A stretch of 64,000 bases of DNA from Cycas panzhihuaensis (GCA_023213395.1 CM041465.1:21018001-21082000), one strand, 5' to 3'; numbered from the stretch's first letter, positions 44,900-57,840 are shown. Program-made: numbers and translations. Notes: a model not told the origin generated them from the letters alone.

Positions 44900-47090
44900 G
44901 TCCTTCCTTGTGCTAAGTCAAGATATGTGGATGCACCTCCATTTGAACCATCCTTCCTCTGCTTTTAGAGTAGGCTTTTATATGCTCTAATTATCTTATT
45001 GGCTATGAGGTATTCTTTCTTTTAATCCTCTCCTATTTATACCTCTAAATTCTTTACCTAGCCAACATAACTTGATGATAGAGCCACCCCATTCATAATA
45101 GGAGTTTGAGTCTAATTATACCCAAGTTCTAGACTAGCCATACACTAATGACCCTCATGTACCTCTATTTTATGGGATGGAAAGGTCTCACATCTCTTCT
45201 GAGTTTGACCCTTACTACAAGGACCCCATGGGTTCTCTAACACAATATTAGGACTACCCAGTCCCAAGATGCCCCTTCTAACCTTAAGTCCCTAACTCAC
45301 TCTTATTCTTATGAGTAGTCCCAACTAAGTTTAATAGGTCCCTACACTATCCATATGCCAAAGAAGTTAGAGGTCATTTCCATTTTGAGGGGATATTTCT
45401 TAGGGCTTTTTGTAGCCTCCACCCCCATGCCTACCTAGATCTAGCATATGTTTGATATCAATGCCTTTCCTATCTCTTCTACTCCTACTTAGGTCACTCA
45501 CTTATTCTAGGGTGATATTACCCTAAGATCATCTACTTCTTAACCCCAACAAAAGGTAGCTTCGTAGGCTACCCATATTCATCCACCTTCTCTATTTTTT
45601 ATGGTAGTTATACCCTTCTATACTAGGACTAATCTTATCCTCTCATTTCATCCCTCTTATTCCTCTAACTTAAGGGTTTCATTCCTTTATTACCCAACTT
45701 TCTAAGTCTTAATGAAACCCACTATCACACCCATGCCTCATCCTATGCCCTAACCTTTAGTAGCTTAGGGCATCTCTAGATATGTTCCCTAGTCTATACT
45801 AAGCGTACACTAACAATTTCCCTCTTCCTGCATCCCACTTAGTTATGTACCTCGATAATGGAGATAGGTCAGGTTCCAACCCCACACTATATATGATGTT
45901 AATTCTCTTCACTTATATGGGGTCACCCCTCTATTAAGAGGCCCATATAGGTAAAACTTACTCCTACACCCTCCATCTTATAATGTTCCCTCTTATCTTA
46001 GGGTACTAATTGGTGGCCATCCTAGTCCTGCCCCTTACCAGCCTATTGGAGGCCACCCTTCAATAATAATCTCTACTTTATCTATTTAAGAAACCTAGAA
46101 GACCTTGCATATTATGCCTTACTAAGCTTAGTTATCCCAAACCATCCTTATTCCTATATGTGTAGGTATTTCACAAGGGATCCCTATGTATAAGGGTACC
46201 CCTTACAAAGCTCAAACTACCTCTTATCTATGGTAGTACTAGCCTTCACCTATATAGCCACCTCCTACCTAGGTATATCCCTATAGTACCCTTAGTTATA
46301 AAGGGTCCACACTTGATGGGGTAACTCTGCATCCTTACATAATGATTGTATATTAAGTTGGGGGCATCCCTCAACCAACCCCACCATACTAGACCTACTT
46401 ACAACAGTAAATCCCCTATAATAATGTAAATTCCTTATCAAACCTAGCCTCAATACATTCCTATTGATCATCTAGCCCAACCTTAGGATTATCCATTTAT
46501 GGATTATTGGACTAATCCATTATCCCTTGAGGCACTTAAGGCTAACCTTTCCATACACCCTCCCATGGTTCCTAAGTTTGAGAGGACTCTTATTAAGATC
46601 TTACAAATCATATCAATGTATTTCCTTTAACATGTATCCATTATTTGCCTTATAACCAATTTTTTATAAAACTCTTCTTGAATTTACTTTAAGGGCATGC
46701 CCTTAATGGTTTTATCATTGGGTCCCCCACTCCATACACTCTTTCTAGTACATAATTAACACCTTTATTAACTATTTTGATGCTTCCTAACCCTTTGAGA
46801 GTAGGGCCAAGTCCCTCCTCTCCTTAAAATAATGCTTTGATAAATTGAACAAAGACTTGGTTAGAAGTTTTCATGAACCTTTTTACTCTTATAATACCAT
46901 GTTGCTTAAGGAGTTGAAGAGGGATATCTTTACGAATGCCCTTTGCCTTAAAATCCATATAAAGGTACTCAAAATAAGCATAACCACTTGTGATAATGCT
47001 ATTACCAAATGCCTTACCTTAGATTCTATTGAGACCTACATAGGTGTTAAAAATCTCACTAAACCTTCCCTATGATATGAGGCATCTCCT
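44900..47090 (+). pseudogene. Possible gypsy gag remnant (element D), Pro-rich N-terminus
   Basis: From about 44900 to 46540 the plus strand codes, in shifting frames, a Pro/Tyr/Ser-rich low-complexity protein. After it come PPMVPKFERTL, KGMPL and, in a longer frame at 46845-47075, LNKDLVRSFHEPFYSYN. The order KF-G-T, KG-AL-W, then a Lys/Glu-rich helix preceding SF-E-F-Y fits the retrotransposon gag core. No pol follows. The assignment is tentative. Confidence 0.4.
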
Positions 47091-47633
47091 CTACTTAAGG
47101 ACCTTAAACCTCATCTTAGAGTCCTTAACCAAACCCTTGATCTACTTACTTCTACCATTTATTCATTCAAGTAGGTAGTGTAGGACCTTAATCTACTACT
47201 CAAGCCTACAGAAAAGTAAAACTAATATCCTCAAGCATAGCATAAGTATAGGCCCATTCACTAGGGCACCTAAATCCCTCCTTAACTGAAAGATAACAAG
47301 GTGAACACCCTCCTCTTAAGAAGAAACGATTCTCTATCTATTAATATTATTCTCATAATGCTACCTACTTCTAGACCTAACACCTTCAGCTTATTCCTCC
47401 ATGTGGGGCCTTAATAAAACCTACTTCAAAGCTTAACCTAAAATAGTTAATTCACAAAGATCCTTTTCTTGGCCATGAAAATCCTAAGCCTTGAGACTAA
47501 AAAGGCAACGAAAAAGATCAAATGTAATGACCCATAGCTCTTATATAGTCTTAGGACTCGTGAGAGTAAATCATACCACTTGCACCCAAAATACAACTTC
47601 TAAAAGACCAGGACTCTAGAGATACTACCTATT

Positions 47634-47878
47634 TCCTAGCCATTAAGAATGGGAAGGAGTGACATCTCTTAGGTAAGCATAGGTATACATTGTTATCCCT
47701 CACCTTCTCTACTTTTATGACTCACTAAAGTGCATTTATGGTTTCAATAGCATGCTATAATTACGTGACTTGTTTTGTTACTCGGTTTACTTATCTAATT
47801 CTTGCTTGTACTTGTATCTTAGCCTATGATGATCAAGACCATAGTCTTATGGCATTACATAGCTACCATAAGCACCTC
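47634..47878. repeat. Direct repeat, copy 1
   Basis: About 245 bp from 'cctagccattaagaatgggaag' (truncated here to its first bases) to the 'agctaccataagcacct' end. Repeated at 48066-48311 with a 433-bp period and point differences. No known element identified. Confidence 0.75.
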
Positions 47879-48065
47879 CCTAGAGCCTATAGGTAATCGT
47901 GAGACCCCCAGTCCATCTTACCTCATTTCTAGCTTGTTGTATAACTCCTTGGATTAGGTTTTAGCCTACTCACTCATTAATGTCTTTTTACATTGACATT
48001 GATGCTTGGTATTTCTCGGCTATCAAGAATAGATTAGATTACAATCATATAGGTATGGTCAGTAC

Positions 48066-48311
48066 TTCCTAGTCACTGGGAATAGGAAGGGGTGGCATCT
48101 CTTAGGTAAGCAGAGGTATACATTTCTATCCCTTGCCTTGTCTATATTTATGACTCACTGAGGTGTATTTTTGGTTTCAGTAGTATGCTATGATTATATA
48201 GCTTGTTTTGTTACTTGGTTTACTTGTTTAGTTCTTGTGTGTGCTTGTATCTTAGCTTGTGACAACTAAGAACATGGTCATATGGTATTACATAGCTCCC
48301 AAAAGCACCTT
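48066..48311. repeat. Direct repeat, copy 2, cut by Copia-2
   Basis: Second copy, including 'aagcagaggtatacatttct' and ending 'agcacct' where the Copia-2 insertion begins (48314). Its continuation would lie beyond Copia-2 and Tat-2, outside the window. Confidence 0.75.
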
Positions 48312-48313
48312 CT

Positions 48314-48611
48314 TGAAAAGGGTTAATGTCACAAGGTCATTACATTAGTTGATTATTTCTAAAAAGGGTCTTAAGTGAACTTTAAATTAGATCACTTAAG
48401 TGAAATGCACTTTCATATGCATTATGTGTAATTTCATTTTACCTAACTCTAGTGCTCCCTCTCTTAATATAAAAGTAAAAGCTCAATGGAGGAGGCTCAT
48501 TCTTACGTCCCCATTTTGTGAGAGCTACTTTCTTTCTATCAAGTCTCTCTTGCTCCTATGTTTTCCTTTGTGTTTAATGCATAGAGATGAAGGATAGATC
48601 CACTCTTTTTA
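48314..48611 (+). repeat. 5' LTR of Copia-2
   Basis: 298 bp, TGAAAAGGGTTAATGTC to CTCTTTTTA (usual terminal CA changed to TA). TATAAAA at 48468-48474 is the likely promoter box. Confidence 0.85.
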
Positions 48612-48613
48612 TG

Positions 48614-48628
48614 TGGTATCAAATCTAG
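48614..48628 (+). promoter_or_regulatory. Copia-2 primer-binding site
   Basis: TGGTATCAAATCTAG; two changes from TGGTATCAGAGCTAG. Confidence 0.75.
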
Positions 48629-50643
48629 GTTCCTTTATATTCCTCACTTGCACTTATAATAGAGACATCACTTCCTTCTCCCCCATAGTCCATGTGGTGA
48701 AGGAGATTGTCAAAGTTAATTTAGAAATATTTTTAAATTATTATTATAGCATATTTTGTATTATTTAATTTCTCTTTCTCTTTTATAGGTTTGGAAGCAT
48801 AATACAAGGAGGTGTAAGGCCCAAGGATTCCAATCCTTTGGTGGCCATTCATGCTATCTCATTCTTCTTTTCTTTCCCCTCTTTTTGTCCATTTAACAAG
48901 GGGAAATGCTGTCAAAATTTTTCCAGCTTTTAGACCCAATTTTTTTAAAGAATTTTGAGCAATTTAAAATATCCATCATTATATGCTCTCACCTTGCCCA
49001 TATTAGGACCTTGGTGATTAAAAAATGATGGAAATTTCATATGGTATCATGTGTTAATCAGATATTAGCAAGCTAAATTTTTTGCAGAAATAAAATTTGC
49101 TTACTAAATTTCATAGGTCTGCAAAATCATCTACAGAGCTCCAATTGACCTGATTCCAATTACCAAAGATGAGGCTCTAAGAATACTTTCCATCACAAAA
49201 TCCAACTCCTAATTTTGATGTTGTATGAGTGAGTTATTATTGTTGTAGGGAATAATATTTATTTTTAGTAAGAATTCTAAAAAAATATATTCTCCTAACT
49301 TTGTAGGCTGCTGAAAACTTTTTAGAACTCATTTTGACCTGATTCCACTTCCTAAAGATGAAGCACTAAGTCTAACTTATAGCACAAAAATTAGAACTCC
49401 ATTTCGTTATCATGGAAGAAAGTTATTGCTAATTTAATGAAGACTACTTTTTTTATATTAAAAAAAAAAAGTGAAGAAATTTTCTTCCTTCTTTTTATAA
49501 GGCTTAAAAGCCCATTGTAAAAGTGAGAAGAAAACACCTAGATCGAAGCAATATTTGGTCTCCTCACTCATTTATTAGCATTGTATTTCAACACTCTAAA
49601 ATCACTCAAAGTAATCACTCTAAAGACACTCCAAGCAAGCACCCCAAAAGCACGCCAAGCAAGCATTCTATTTTTAGTTAAATGTAAGCATTCTATTTTT
49701 AGTTAAATATACATTTGATGCAATTCGATAGTCTTTTCACTATTTCTAAAAGGAACGCATCATGCACACTATTTCCTACCATCTTGTGCCTATTTACAAA
49801 CTTTTAAAGGTGGATATACCTTAGTTGGCAAAATTCCATGCCATAAAGGAGGTGTGGGTGTCAAGTTGGGACTGGACTAAATCAGAATATTGGTGAGGTT
49901 TGGTTAGCCATATCATTGTGCCTCAATCAAGGATCATCTTGATAACCAACTAAGAAAACTGAAACTTAAATACAAGATTAAAATATACCTAATCCAATAT
50001 TCACCATAGCCATGGATATGCACATACCACTCTTTAGAGGAGGTATATAGCTGCTCATTAGTGAACTAGGTGAGAATTGGGAGTACCTAAGCTCCATTGT
50101 GACTTAGATTTCATCACTAAGCATAATTACAGGTATCACGGATGAAGGCTAACTTAATTTTACTAGAAGCATATGCATCCCTTCATCAACCTCAACTACA
50201 TGTTAGACACAAGTTAGAGGTTATTGCATTGATTATGCATCCTACATTTGAGTTTCAAGTTGTGTATACCCAATGATGCTAGCTTCTATATTGGCCTACA
50301 ATCTTATATATTAATCACTTATTTATAAAAAGTGATCCATAGTGTAATAATAATCATAGTACTTCTCATATTCCTACTATGTCAGGTTAATATTTACCAC
50401 AAGTATTAGTGGCCAATTTTCATCATAGTACTTCTTATATTCCTTCTATGTCAGGTTAATATTTGTCAGAAGTGTTGGTGACTTTTCTCTAAGTTGCTCC
50501 CTCATCTTTAAGCAACCATTCTCACTTCTTCTTCCTTCTACTACACTACTTCATTATATCTCCCATTTGTAAATAGTAATCAGTAATTTATTTCCATCAC
50601 TTTTATAATCCCTTGTTCATTTCTTCCCTTCTAAAAGGACACC
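48629..50643 (+). other. Copia-2 untranslated leader
   Basis: About 2 kb of non-coding leader, aligned to 2208-3312 plus 25594-26612. It contains the intact Tat-1 target region near 49735, a short tandem duplication near 49665-49715 (AGCATTCTATTTTTAGTTAA twice) and two units of the 69-bp repeat at about 50355-50490. Confidence 0.8.
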
Positions 50644-51610
50644 ATGTCTTCACAGTTCAAGCAAAATATGAACTGCATTCTAAAAAGGAAAGAAAAATGG
50701 GACATATGGTTCATTAATGTCAGAAATTCTACAAAGTATGAAGGTCTGTGGAGATCACTTACAACCTATACCATCTATTGTAGCTACAACTACCTCACCT
50801 ACTTCTGGAGGAGGTGCTCCAACTGCTCCCACTGAAGCTATAGCTAAATACCAATGGGAACTTGATGATGATAAAATCCATATAGGAATACTGGTAGTCA
50901 TTGGTTATTCCCTGCATAATCTCATTAATGAAGCTATACAAGATACATCATGGAAAGTTCTTGAAGTTCCTAAGAAGAACTTTGACACTAAATTAGACTT
51001 AGAATTTGTTCACTTAGTGGTAAAGATGAACAAATTAAAAATGTAGAAAGGATATGCAAGTGAGATAATTAATCTCCTTCATCTAATCAAGCAAGCCATT
51101 GATAAAGATTTTAAAACTCAATGTATTACATGGGCTTTCTTGATTTAGTCATGTCTCTAAATCCTAGATTACAAAAAATCTATTGGGAAGTCTTTAATCT
51201 AGTGGCACTTTGAAGACCCTAAACTTTGAGGCCCTTATTGATAAGTTTATTAAATTTGATAAGACCTTTTATACCAACTTTGCCACTATATTAGATCCAG
51301 TTGATATTACTTTTGAAGTGGAAGAAGATCTTTATTATACCCAAAATCAAGGTTAATACTCTCACAGAGGTGATAATTCTCGTGGAAGAGGAAGAGGTAG
51401 ATAATAAGGACAATGTCCTCTTGGTCAATAGGCTCCTTAACTCCAACAAAATTAGTCTCAAGGCCAAGGCCAAAATAATCAACCTAAACCTAGATCTAGT
51501 AATCAGAGATAATCCAACTAGTTCAACATTTCTTATGGGACTAGAAATCAAATAATTGTGTGCCAAAGGTGTAACAGAAAAGGACATTATGCCAAAATTG
51601 TAGAACTTCC
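50644..51610 (+). pseudogene. Copia-2 gag
   Basis: Start ATG at 50644 (MSSQFKQNMNCILKRKEKWD). After a frameshift near 50800: PTEAIAKYQWELDDDKIHIG, SLHNLINEAIQDTSWKVLEV and LDLEFVHLVVKMNKLKM. This is the UBN2-type copia gag. The zinc knuckle at 51561-51600 reads CQRCNRKGHYAK; a 1-base loss in the following A run puts the last Cys out of frame. Several further stops. Confidence 0.85.
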
Positions 51611-51799
51611 ACCAAGAAACTACTAAGTTATCAACAACACCATGGTGCACATAATGTTGATAATACTTCTTTTGAAGATACTTTTGGTAGAACACAATTT
51701 GCTCATGCACATCCTCAAAGAATTGGGACCACTTCATCAAATGTTATTGATAGATACACTAAGTATATGGAGTTGCAAATAGTACCACCTCAAATACTT

Positions 51800-53190
51800 C
51801 ATCATGGATCATGGATACTAGAGCAACATAACACGTGACTTGCCATCACTAGTTCTTTCAAGATTTTGACTCTAAAGTTCGTGATATTGTACACATGGCT
51901 AATAAATCATCTCAGCTAGTCGAAGGACTTGGAACTATTTTCCTAAAACTCTTAGGCCTTCCAAATTTTGCCCTTATTAATGTTTTATATATTTATACTT
52001 TGAAGCAGAACCTGCTCTCCCTATCCACCCTTATATTTCATGGATTTGATCTGAGTGTAACTATAAATAATCAAACTCTCTGTGTCATTCACCCTCCTTC
52101 AAATGCTATGGTTATGACCAAAATTCTTGGTGGCAAACTTTTTTAGCTAACTGACTCACCATCCTTTGAAGCCAACTATGTTAATGATGACTCTGCTTTT
52201 ACCATAACCCTAACTCCTCAAAAGTTGTCTCAAGTGGATTTATAGCATGCACATATGGACCATATCAAAATTGATCATTTAAGAGAACTACATACCACTC
52301 TTCCTGATATGCCTAGGATCTCCTCTAAGCCCTCCAAATGTGAAGCATGTATCATCGCCAAATCTCATAGATAACCCTTTCCTCATAGTTAGTAGGAATC
52401 TATCCAACCTTTGCAGCTTGTACACTCAAATATATGTGGTCATATGCCCATCCCTTATCTCAAATAGAAATGGTACTATATTACTTTCATCAATGATTTT
52501 ACCAAGAAGGCATGGGTTGCTTTTCTTGTAAAGAAAGATGAAGCTTTTTCTATGTTTCAAGCTTTCAAGTCTCGCATGGAAAATGAATCTGGATTTAAGA
52601 TCAAAATACTTAGGACTAACAATGGTGGCGAGTACACATCTAATGAGTTTGAATCATACCTACGTCAACATGGAATCAAATATTAGACCAGAGTGGCAGG
52701 TATACCCCAGCAAAATGGAGTTGCTAAGTACATGAATAGGACCATCATGAACATGGCTTGTGCTATGCTGGAATATAAGAATATCCCTATCTATCTTTGG
52801 GATAAGGCTATCTAGACTGTGATATATTGTATTAACACTATTAGTCTCTCCAAACTTGACCCCTCTCCACATGAAATGTGGTATAGACAAATCCCATTTA
52901 TCTCCCACTTTAAAATTTTTGGCCCTACTTGTTATACTTACATTCTAGAGGAACATAGAAACAAGCTTCAAGATAGAGCCATCAAACGCATCTTTGTTAG
53001 ATACCCTATGGACAAAAAGGGGTATAAGGTTTTCATACCTTCATAGTGCAAAATCATCATCACTAGAGATATTATCTTTGTGGAGACTAAAGATCAATTA
53101 CTTAGACTTGACTCCAAGATGCCTTCATACTAATTTAATGATGCTACTAAATTTGATATCCAGATTCTAAAATTTAGGTGGGGGGATGCT
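51800..53190 (+). pseudogene. Copia-2 protease and integrase
   Basis: Protease loop SWIMDTRAT near 51800-51826 (Gly of DTG is Arg, then a stop). GLGTIFLKLLGL and LKQNLLSLSTLI follow. Pre-integrase: HAHMDHIKIDHLRELHTTL and CEACIIAKS. Core: ITFINDFTKKAWVAFLVKK (first catalytic Asp is Asn), LRTNNGGEYTSNEF (second Asp is Asn, 52618-52620), QQNGVAKYMNRT (Glu is Lys, 52726-52728). All three catalytic residues are therefore replaced. The C-terminal part HRNKLQDRAIKRIFVRYPMD reaches to about 53100. Tat-2 cuts the element shortly after. Confidence 0.85.
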
Positions 53191-53272
53191 CAACAGTTGC
53201 TCAAAATCTTAGAATCTGATAATAGAGCCTTAGAGGATACAAGCTATGACTCTCAACCAATGTGTACATATC

Positions 53273-55994
53273 TGGATGCACGTCTACAGGATAGCTACCT
53301 AACTAAATAGGTATGGTAAGAGTAGGTGATAATATGGTCAAGAAAGAGACCTATAAGTAGGGTAAATACCACGTAGGGCGCCCCATGCGCCAGAGCGCGA
53401 GTTCGGGACCTAGAATGGAATATAGCTACCAAAGGATGATCCCCCCACCACTTCGAACAAGAGATGAGGAGGCGTAGGGTTAGCCTAGGTTGACCTAAGG
53501 GAAGGATCCTCCCACCCTTGGATGGCTGGAAGGGGAAGGAGAGGAACCTTCAAGGGTTTCCCTAAAGCAACGGGAAACAAAGAAGGATAGGCAAGCGGTT
53601 GGCCTATGGACGGGGTCACTTTGGTTATCCAGCGAAGCGAGGAACCAAAGGAAAGCAAGAGGGATGACCCAAGAAGGTGGGTCAAGGTATGCCTAAGCAA
53701 ACTAACCAAACACACAAGTAATACTGAGAGCAAGAAGCTTGCACGGCAAAGAGAGAGGAAAGGTGAAAAGGAGTAGTTCCTATGACCTTTTCCTATGGGT
53801 AGAGCAGGTGCATGCAACGAAATAAATAAAGCATGAACCGAAAGTAAAGTTAAGTTTCCCTTTTGATTTCCAATGAGTTAATTACTACTTATGAAAAGAA
53901 ATTCAAAAGGAAAGAGTAGGGGGATAGAGCAAAGCGTGTACTCAGATCAGAGGTGTGTGTGACGATGGCACTCCCAAGGGACACTAAAACTACTCCACGA
54001 GGTGCGGCAGATGTGAAGTATCGCAGAGGATTGGAATGAGGGGCTCTCTTACCTTTCCCAGAAAAATACTAAAGTACAAAACCAAGGAAAGAAAGAAACC
54101 AAATACTAGTAACTAATGAAGTATAAAAGTACAACATGCGTAGGAGCACTTACCGGCAATGGAATAAGCAGAAAATACCCTTTGGGCTTCCCAAACACCT
54201 GCAAGCGACGGTAACCTCCCCCTTTTTAGAGAAAGGGTACTAACATGTAATGACGAGATCCTAACAATACATGTCTATGTAATGCAAATATAAACTTAAA
54301 CATGTATGTGTTAGCATCAATCCAATGATGATAATATGTAAAAGAGGACAACCAAAGCAAAAGGAAATTAACCGGTAAGCCTCAGAGTGGCCCACCTCCC
54401 GCAAGGAATAACCTTAACCCCCCCCCAAGGCCACAAGGCAGTGAGGGCAAGGCTAAGAAGGATGGCTGGAAATAGTAGCAAGGGAGTTGAAAGGAGTCAA
54501 AGAAGACCTATAGCAAGCCGGGGTGCTATGGAGAGCAAATCAGGCTGCCGGGAAAAGAGTCGGGCAAAGAACAAGCGGTCGGGACTTATGTGAGTCACTC
54601 AGACCTAAGCCTAAGCCCCCAAACTAGCACTGCAATGTGTGACAACACTAATTTTAGCGGCTAAGGAAGGGCCAACAAACCCTTGTTTGAGTGCCAAGGA
54701 TAGCACGGGGCAAGAGGGAAGGTTTGGGGGGCTGAAAGCCGCTTGAGGAGCATGGAAGGTGGTACGGAATCCACCCAGCTCTCTCCCACACCCTATGTCA
54801 ACCCTCAGTGCCACTACCTTAAGCAATAAACGTAGGTAAGGAGGCACTGTTACAGAGGTAAAACAGTCCAATATAGAGAGGAAAACAACCCTCACAAAGA
54901 CAAGCAAAGAAATAAGCAAGATAGGGCATCAATAGCACAAGAGAAACAACTCAAATCAATTAATACCTAAGAGGAAGAGGAGAAGTGCTTGCCTCAGCCA
55001 AGGTCTGGTAAGGAGAGGCTAAGAAATCAGCCCAAAAACTGTGGTGCAGCAGGTTTGGTACCCTGCTAATGAAGTTGGAAGAAGAACACCTGCACTTGGA
55101 ATGCTTTGATGGCTGCCTGGTGCAAGAATCCACTAGAATCTCTCCAAGGGGCCCTCTCCAAGGTGTGTGAGGGGCTGGGAAGATGTCCTAGCCACACTGA
55201 AGGAGAGCTGGGTGATAGAGGAGAGACGCAGGTCCTGTAGTAGCAGCAGGGCAACAGAGAAGAGCAGAGCATAGCGTGGTTTCCTTGAGGAGCAATCCAA
55301 AAAGTGAGCCAAAAGTCCCCAAAAATGAGTAGATCATGACTTAAGTACCCAACCCAAACCCTAAAGCAAGTGATTAGGGCACGACTGGGAGTGAGTTAAG
55401 TTGTGAGACATGTGGAAGTTTTGCAATAAATGTAAAATTGCCATAGCAGATTTTAAAAAATAAGTTGGAACAGTCATCTGTGCAAAATCTGCAGATCACG
55501 GATATTCTGGCGGTACCACGAAAATCACAGTGGTATTTGCCTGGAGGTAAAAACAGGCTTGGCTAGCTAGCCTAGGCTATGGGTAAATAAGAAAAGGGGC
55601 CAATAGAGGCTGAGACACCTACCCAGGGGTAAACAAGCCAACAAACGGGTCCAAAAGAGTAAAAATAGGGCTCAAATGGTGTGTCAAGCCAACCAAACGA
55701 TGACAGGTCATCACACCGGCAGAGGTGGCATGAGCCAAGTGGATCTTGGAGTGAGGAGGGTAGAATGCAAGAAGTGGAGTGGCCACCAGGGTGCCACACT
55801 TACTGGGAGTGTGCCCCTGCTATAGTCATCATAGGCTAAAATAAGTGTAGGCGAAGGCAAAGTCGTCTATAAGGCCGCAAACATGCAGACATACAAGTAA
55901 ACACTCATCAAAAGAAAGCGATGATAAGATGAGAAACATACCTGCACTTACCTAAGTCGATAATTCCATATCCATTCTCAGAAGCTGGGAAACA
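53273..55994 (-). repeat. 3' LTR of Tat-2
   Basis: 2722 bp, TGGATGCACG to GCTGGGAAACA. The left edge is set by loss of Copia homology after 'tgtacatatc'; the right edge by the PPT. It shares the terminal GCTGGGAAACA and scattered motifs ('gcgcgagttcgggac', compare 'gcacagatttgggac') with Tat-1. No partner LTR in the window. Confidence 0.8.
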
Positions 55995-56008
55995 CTGCCC
56001 CCTTGGCA
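55995..56008 (-). promoter_or_regulatory. Polypurine tract of Tat-2
   Basis: CTGCCAAGGGGGCAG on the minus strand, directly before TGTTTCCCAGC; matches Tat-1. Confidence 0.75.
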
Positions 56009-56397
56009 GCAGAGCCTCGCCGCTCGGAAGCCTGATGCGATGGCGAATGCTAGTAACACAACTGTCAGTAGTACATGTGTATATAGATATATCAATCAAG
56101 ATCATAATAGTAGGCAAGGGTGCCAACGAGTGTCATGGCGGAATGCGTGGATACAAAAGTAGCTGTGGGGACACATAGGGGCTACCTATGAGCCATCTGG
56201 AAACTGACTAGACAAATGAGAAAGGCGAGGGGGCTGCCCCCACCACAAAAGATGCAGAAGGATATGCATAAAGAAGCAAACAAAGGGTAGGCACCATAGT
56301 TTTACCTCATCAGCAGCCAGGTTTCAGAGGTGTGAACGGGTCATAAAGCAATGTGTAAGACGACTTGGGGCTTAAGCGACAGGGGGCCAGACAAGCC

Positions 56398-56862
56398 TTA
56401 GGGATGATCAGCAAGGAGAGGAAGGTGGCACTCAAGGTTGAGGCGAATGAGACTATCTGCCTCAGCGTTGAGAGCCCAAGGGATATGTTGGATCTCGACG
56501 AAAGAGAAGTGGGCCAGGAGAGATCTGGCAGTAGAAGCAAGAGTCCTCAAGTGAGGGCACCGCACCTAGTAAACCTGGGTGAGGTGAGACACCACAACTT
56601 GAGAGTCACAAAGCAAAACGATAGATATGTGATGAAAATGGAGGGCATCAGTAAGGGCTTCAATAACAGCTGTATATTCAGCTTCATTGTTAGTAGCCTC
56701 TGGGAGGAAGCTTCCAGAGTGAAGGAGATCGTGCCCATAAGGGCTGCAGAGAATCCATGCAGCGGTAAAAGGTCCAGGGTTACCGCAGCTTCTGCCATCG
56801 GTAAAGAAGTAGATTGACATAGGTGACACGAAATCCTGGTAGTCAATGAATAATAAAATCAA
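56398..56862 (-). pseudogene. Archaeal-type RNase H domain of Tat-2
   Basis: From 56862: MSIYFFTDGRSCGNPGP (first Asp and the GNPGP loop), LPEATNNEAEYTAVIEAL (Glu), VLLCDSQVVVSHLTQVY (second Asp), then TAG at 56566-56568. After it the same frame reads VRCPHLRTLAS and HIPWALNAEADSLIRL (last Asp kept) to a TAA at 56398. Apart from the TAG all catalytic positions look intact. The TAG is at the same codon as in Tat-1. Confidence 0.9.
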
Positions 56863-57338
56863 TACTTGAAAGGTAAGTAGAAAGGTGGCCGTGAAGGGTA
56901 GGAGGACCTAGCAATGAGGTTACCCAGGGTGAGAGCAAGCAGTCCGATCACCGACAGAGAGTGGTCAGAGGAAAAAGCCTCCTAGGGTGCCAAAAGGTCA
57001 CTTCAGAAAGTGAAACATGTCCCCAGGTAGGGGAGCATTCCCTTTAGTGACCCCAAGAGCGAAAAAGGACTACAGAAACGAGTCCAGGGTGATGAAATGA
57101 GCTAAACGAGTATAAACTCGGGCATGCACGGGAGTGGCAAGTAAAACAAGACGGGAAGGTCCAACAAAAAGTGCAAAAATGAGACACCATAAATGCATAT
57201 GCAAGAAAGTGCAAAAAGGATGTCAAGAGAGCACAACGGGCAATAGGGCTAGAAGGCAAAGATAAATAGGGAAACAAGACGGTCCCAACGGCTGTCGCGG
57301 GGCCAAAAACGGAGGAAGTGCCCATTGGGGCCCCCGCC

Positions 57339-57347
57339 TATATAAAG
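57339..57347 (+). promoter_or_regulatory. TATA box of the antisense PMD gene, Tat-2
   Basis: TATATAAAG within CCCCCGCC-TATATAAAG, followed by a conserved 'ttcattttcacc' block. About 670 bp upstream of the PMD coding part and directed opposite to gag-pol. Predicted promoter. Confidence 0.6.
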
Positions 57348-57784
57348 AAATCAAACGGAAAATGGATTCATTTTCACCAGCTCTCGTATGAAACTAGAGC
57401 CATTTCCTTATGCAACAGAGCACCACCCAACTTTGGAGGCATGCAGGGAGAGATCAGACTACTGGATCGGAGATCAGAGAGAGCCAGCGGGATCGGCAGG
57501 ATGACATGGCGATAGCGAGACCAGATCCAGTGAGTGGATGTCACTGAACCCAACCCATTTTGAAGTTTGAAGTTCATTAGTTTTTTGTAGTTTTTGTGGA
57601 ATTTTAGTGCCCCTTATAGGCAATCAGAGGCCTCTCGGAGTCCGAATCAGACCCAAAAAGAGGCAAGGACCTAGGCATTAGGGAGCCCTGGTCCCGGTGG
57701 GCCCCACGAGGTCCACCAGAAGAAAATTTTATTTTTTTCGAGGCAAAAATCCCCCCTTTTGGGGGATCACTGTTTGTACCGCGA

Positions 57785-57810
57785 TAATGATCGCGGTGCC
57801 GTGATCATTA
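57785..57810 (+). other. Leader hairpin 1, Tat-2
   Basis: TAATGATCGCGG and CCGTGATCATTA with a 2-base gap; one G-T-type pair. Same position as 7631-7652. Confidence 0.65.
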
Positions 57811-57840
57811 CCGTGTGATCCGATCACCGTGAGACCTGTG

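Larger units (their letters stand above)
48314..53272 (+). mobile_element. Copia-2: Ty1/copia retrotransposon, 3' part outside window
   Basis: Second member of the Copia-1 family: LTR, PBS, leader, gag, protease and integrase are collinear. Its left flank (CTTCT, 48309-48313) differs from that of Copia-1, so the two are separate insertions and not a duplicated segment. It is cut at 53272 by Tat-2. Frames are better kept than in Copia-1. Confidence 0.9.

Noticed and set aside
44613-44990. Possible host gene (125 codons)
   Set aside because: No domain, AT-rich, flanked by decayed repeats, no conserved partner in the window.
51291-51740. 149-codon minus-strand frame, similar to 27228-27509
   Set aside because: Reverse strand of copia gag in two related copies; no domain and no reason for a gene.
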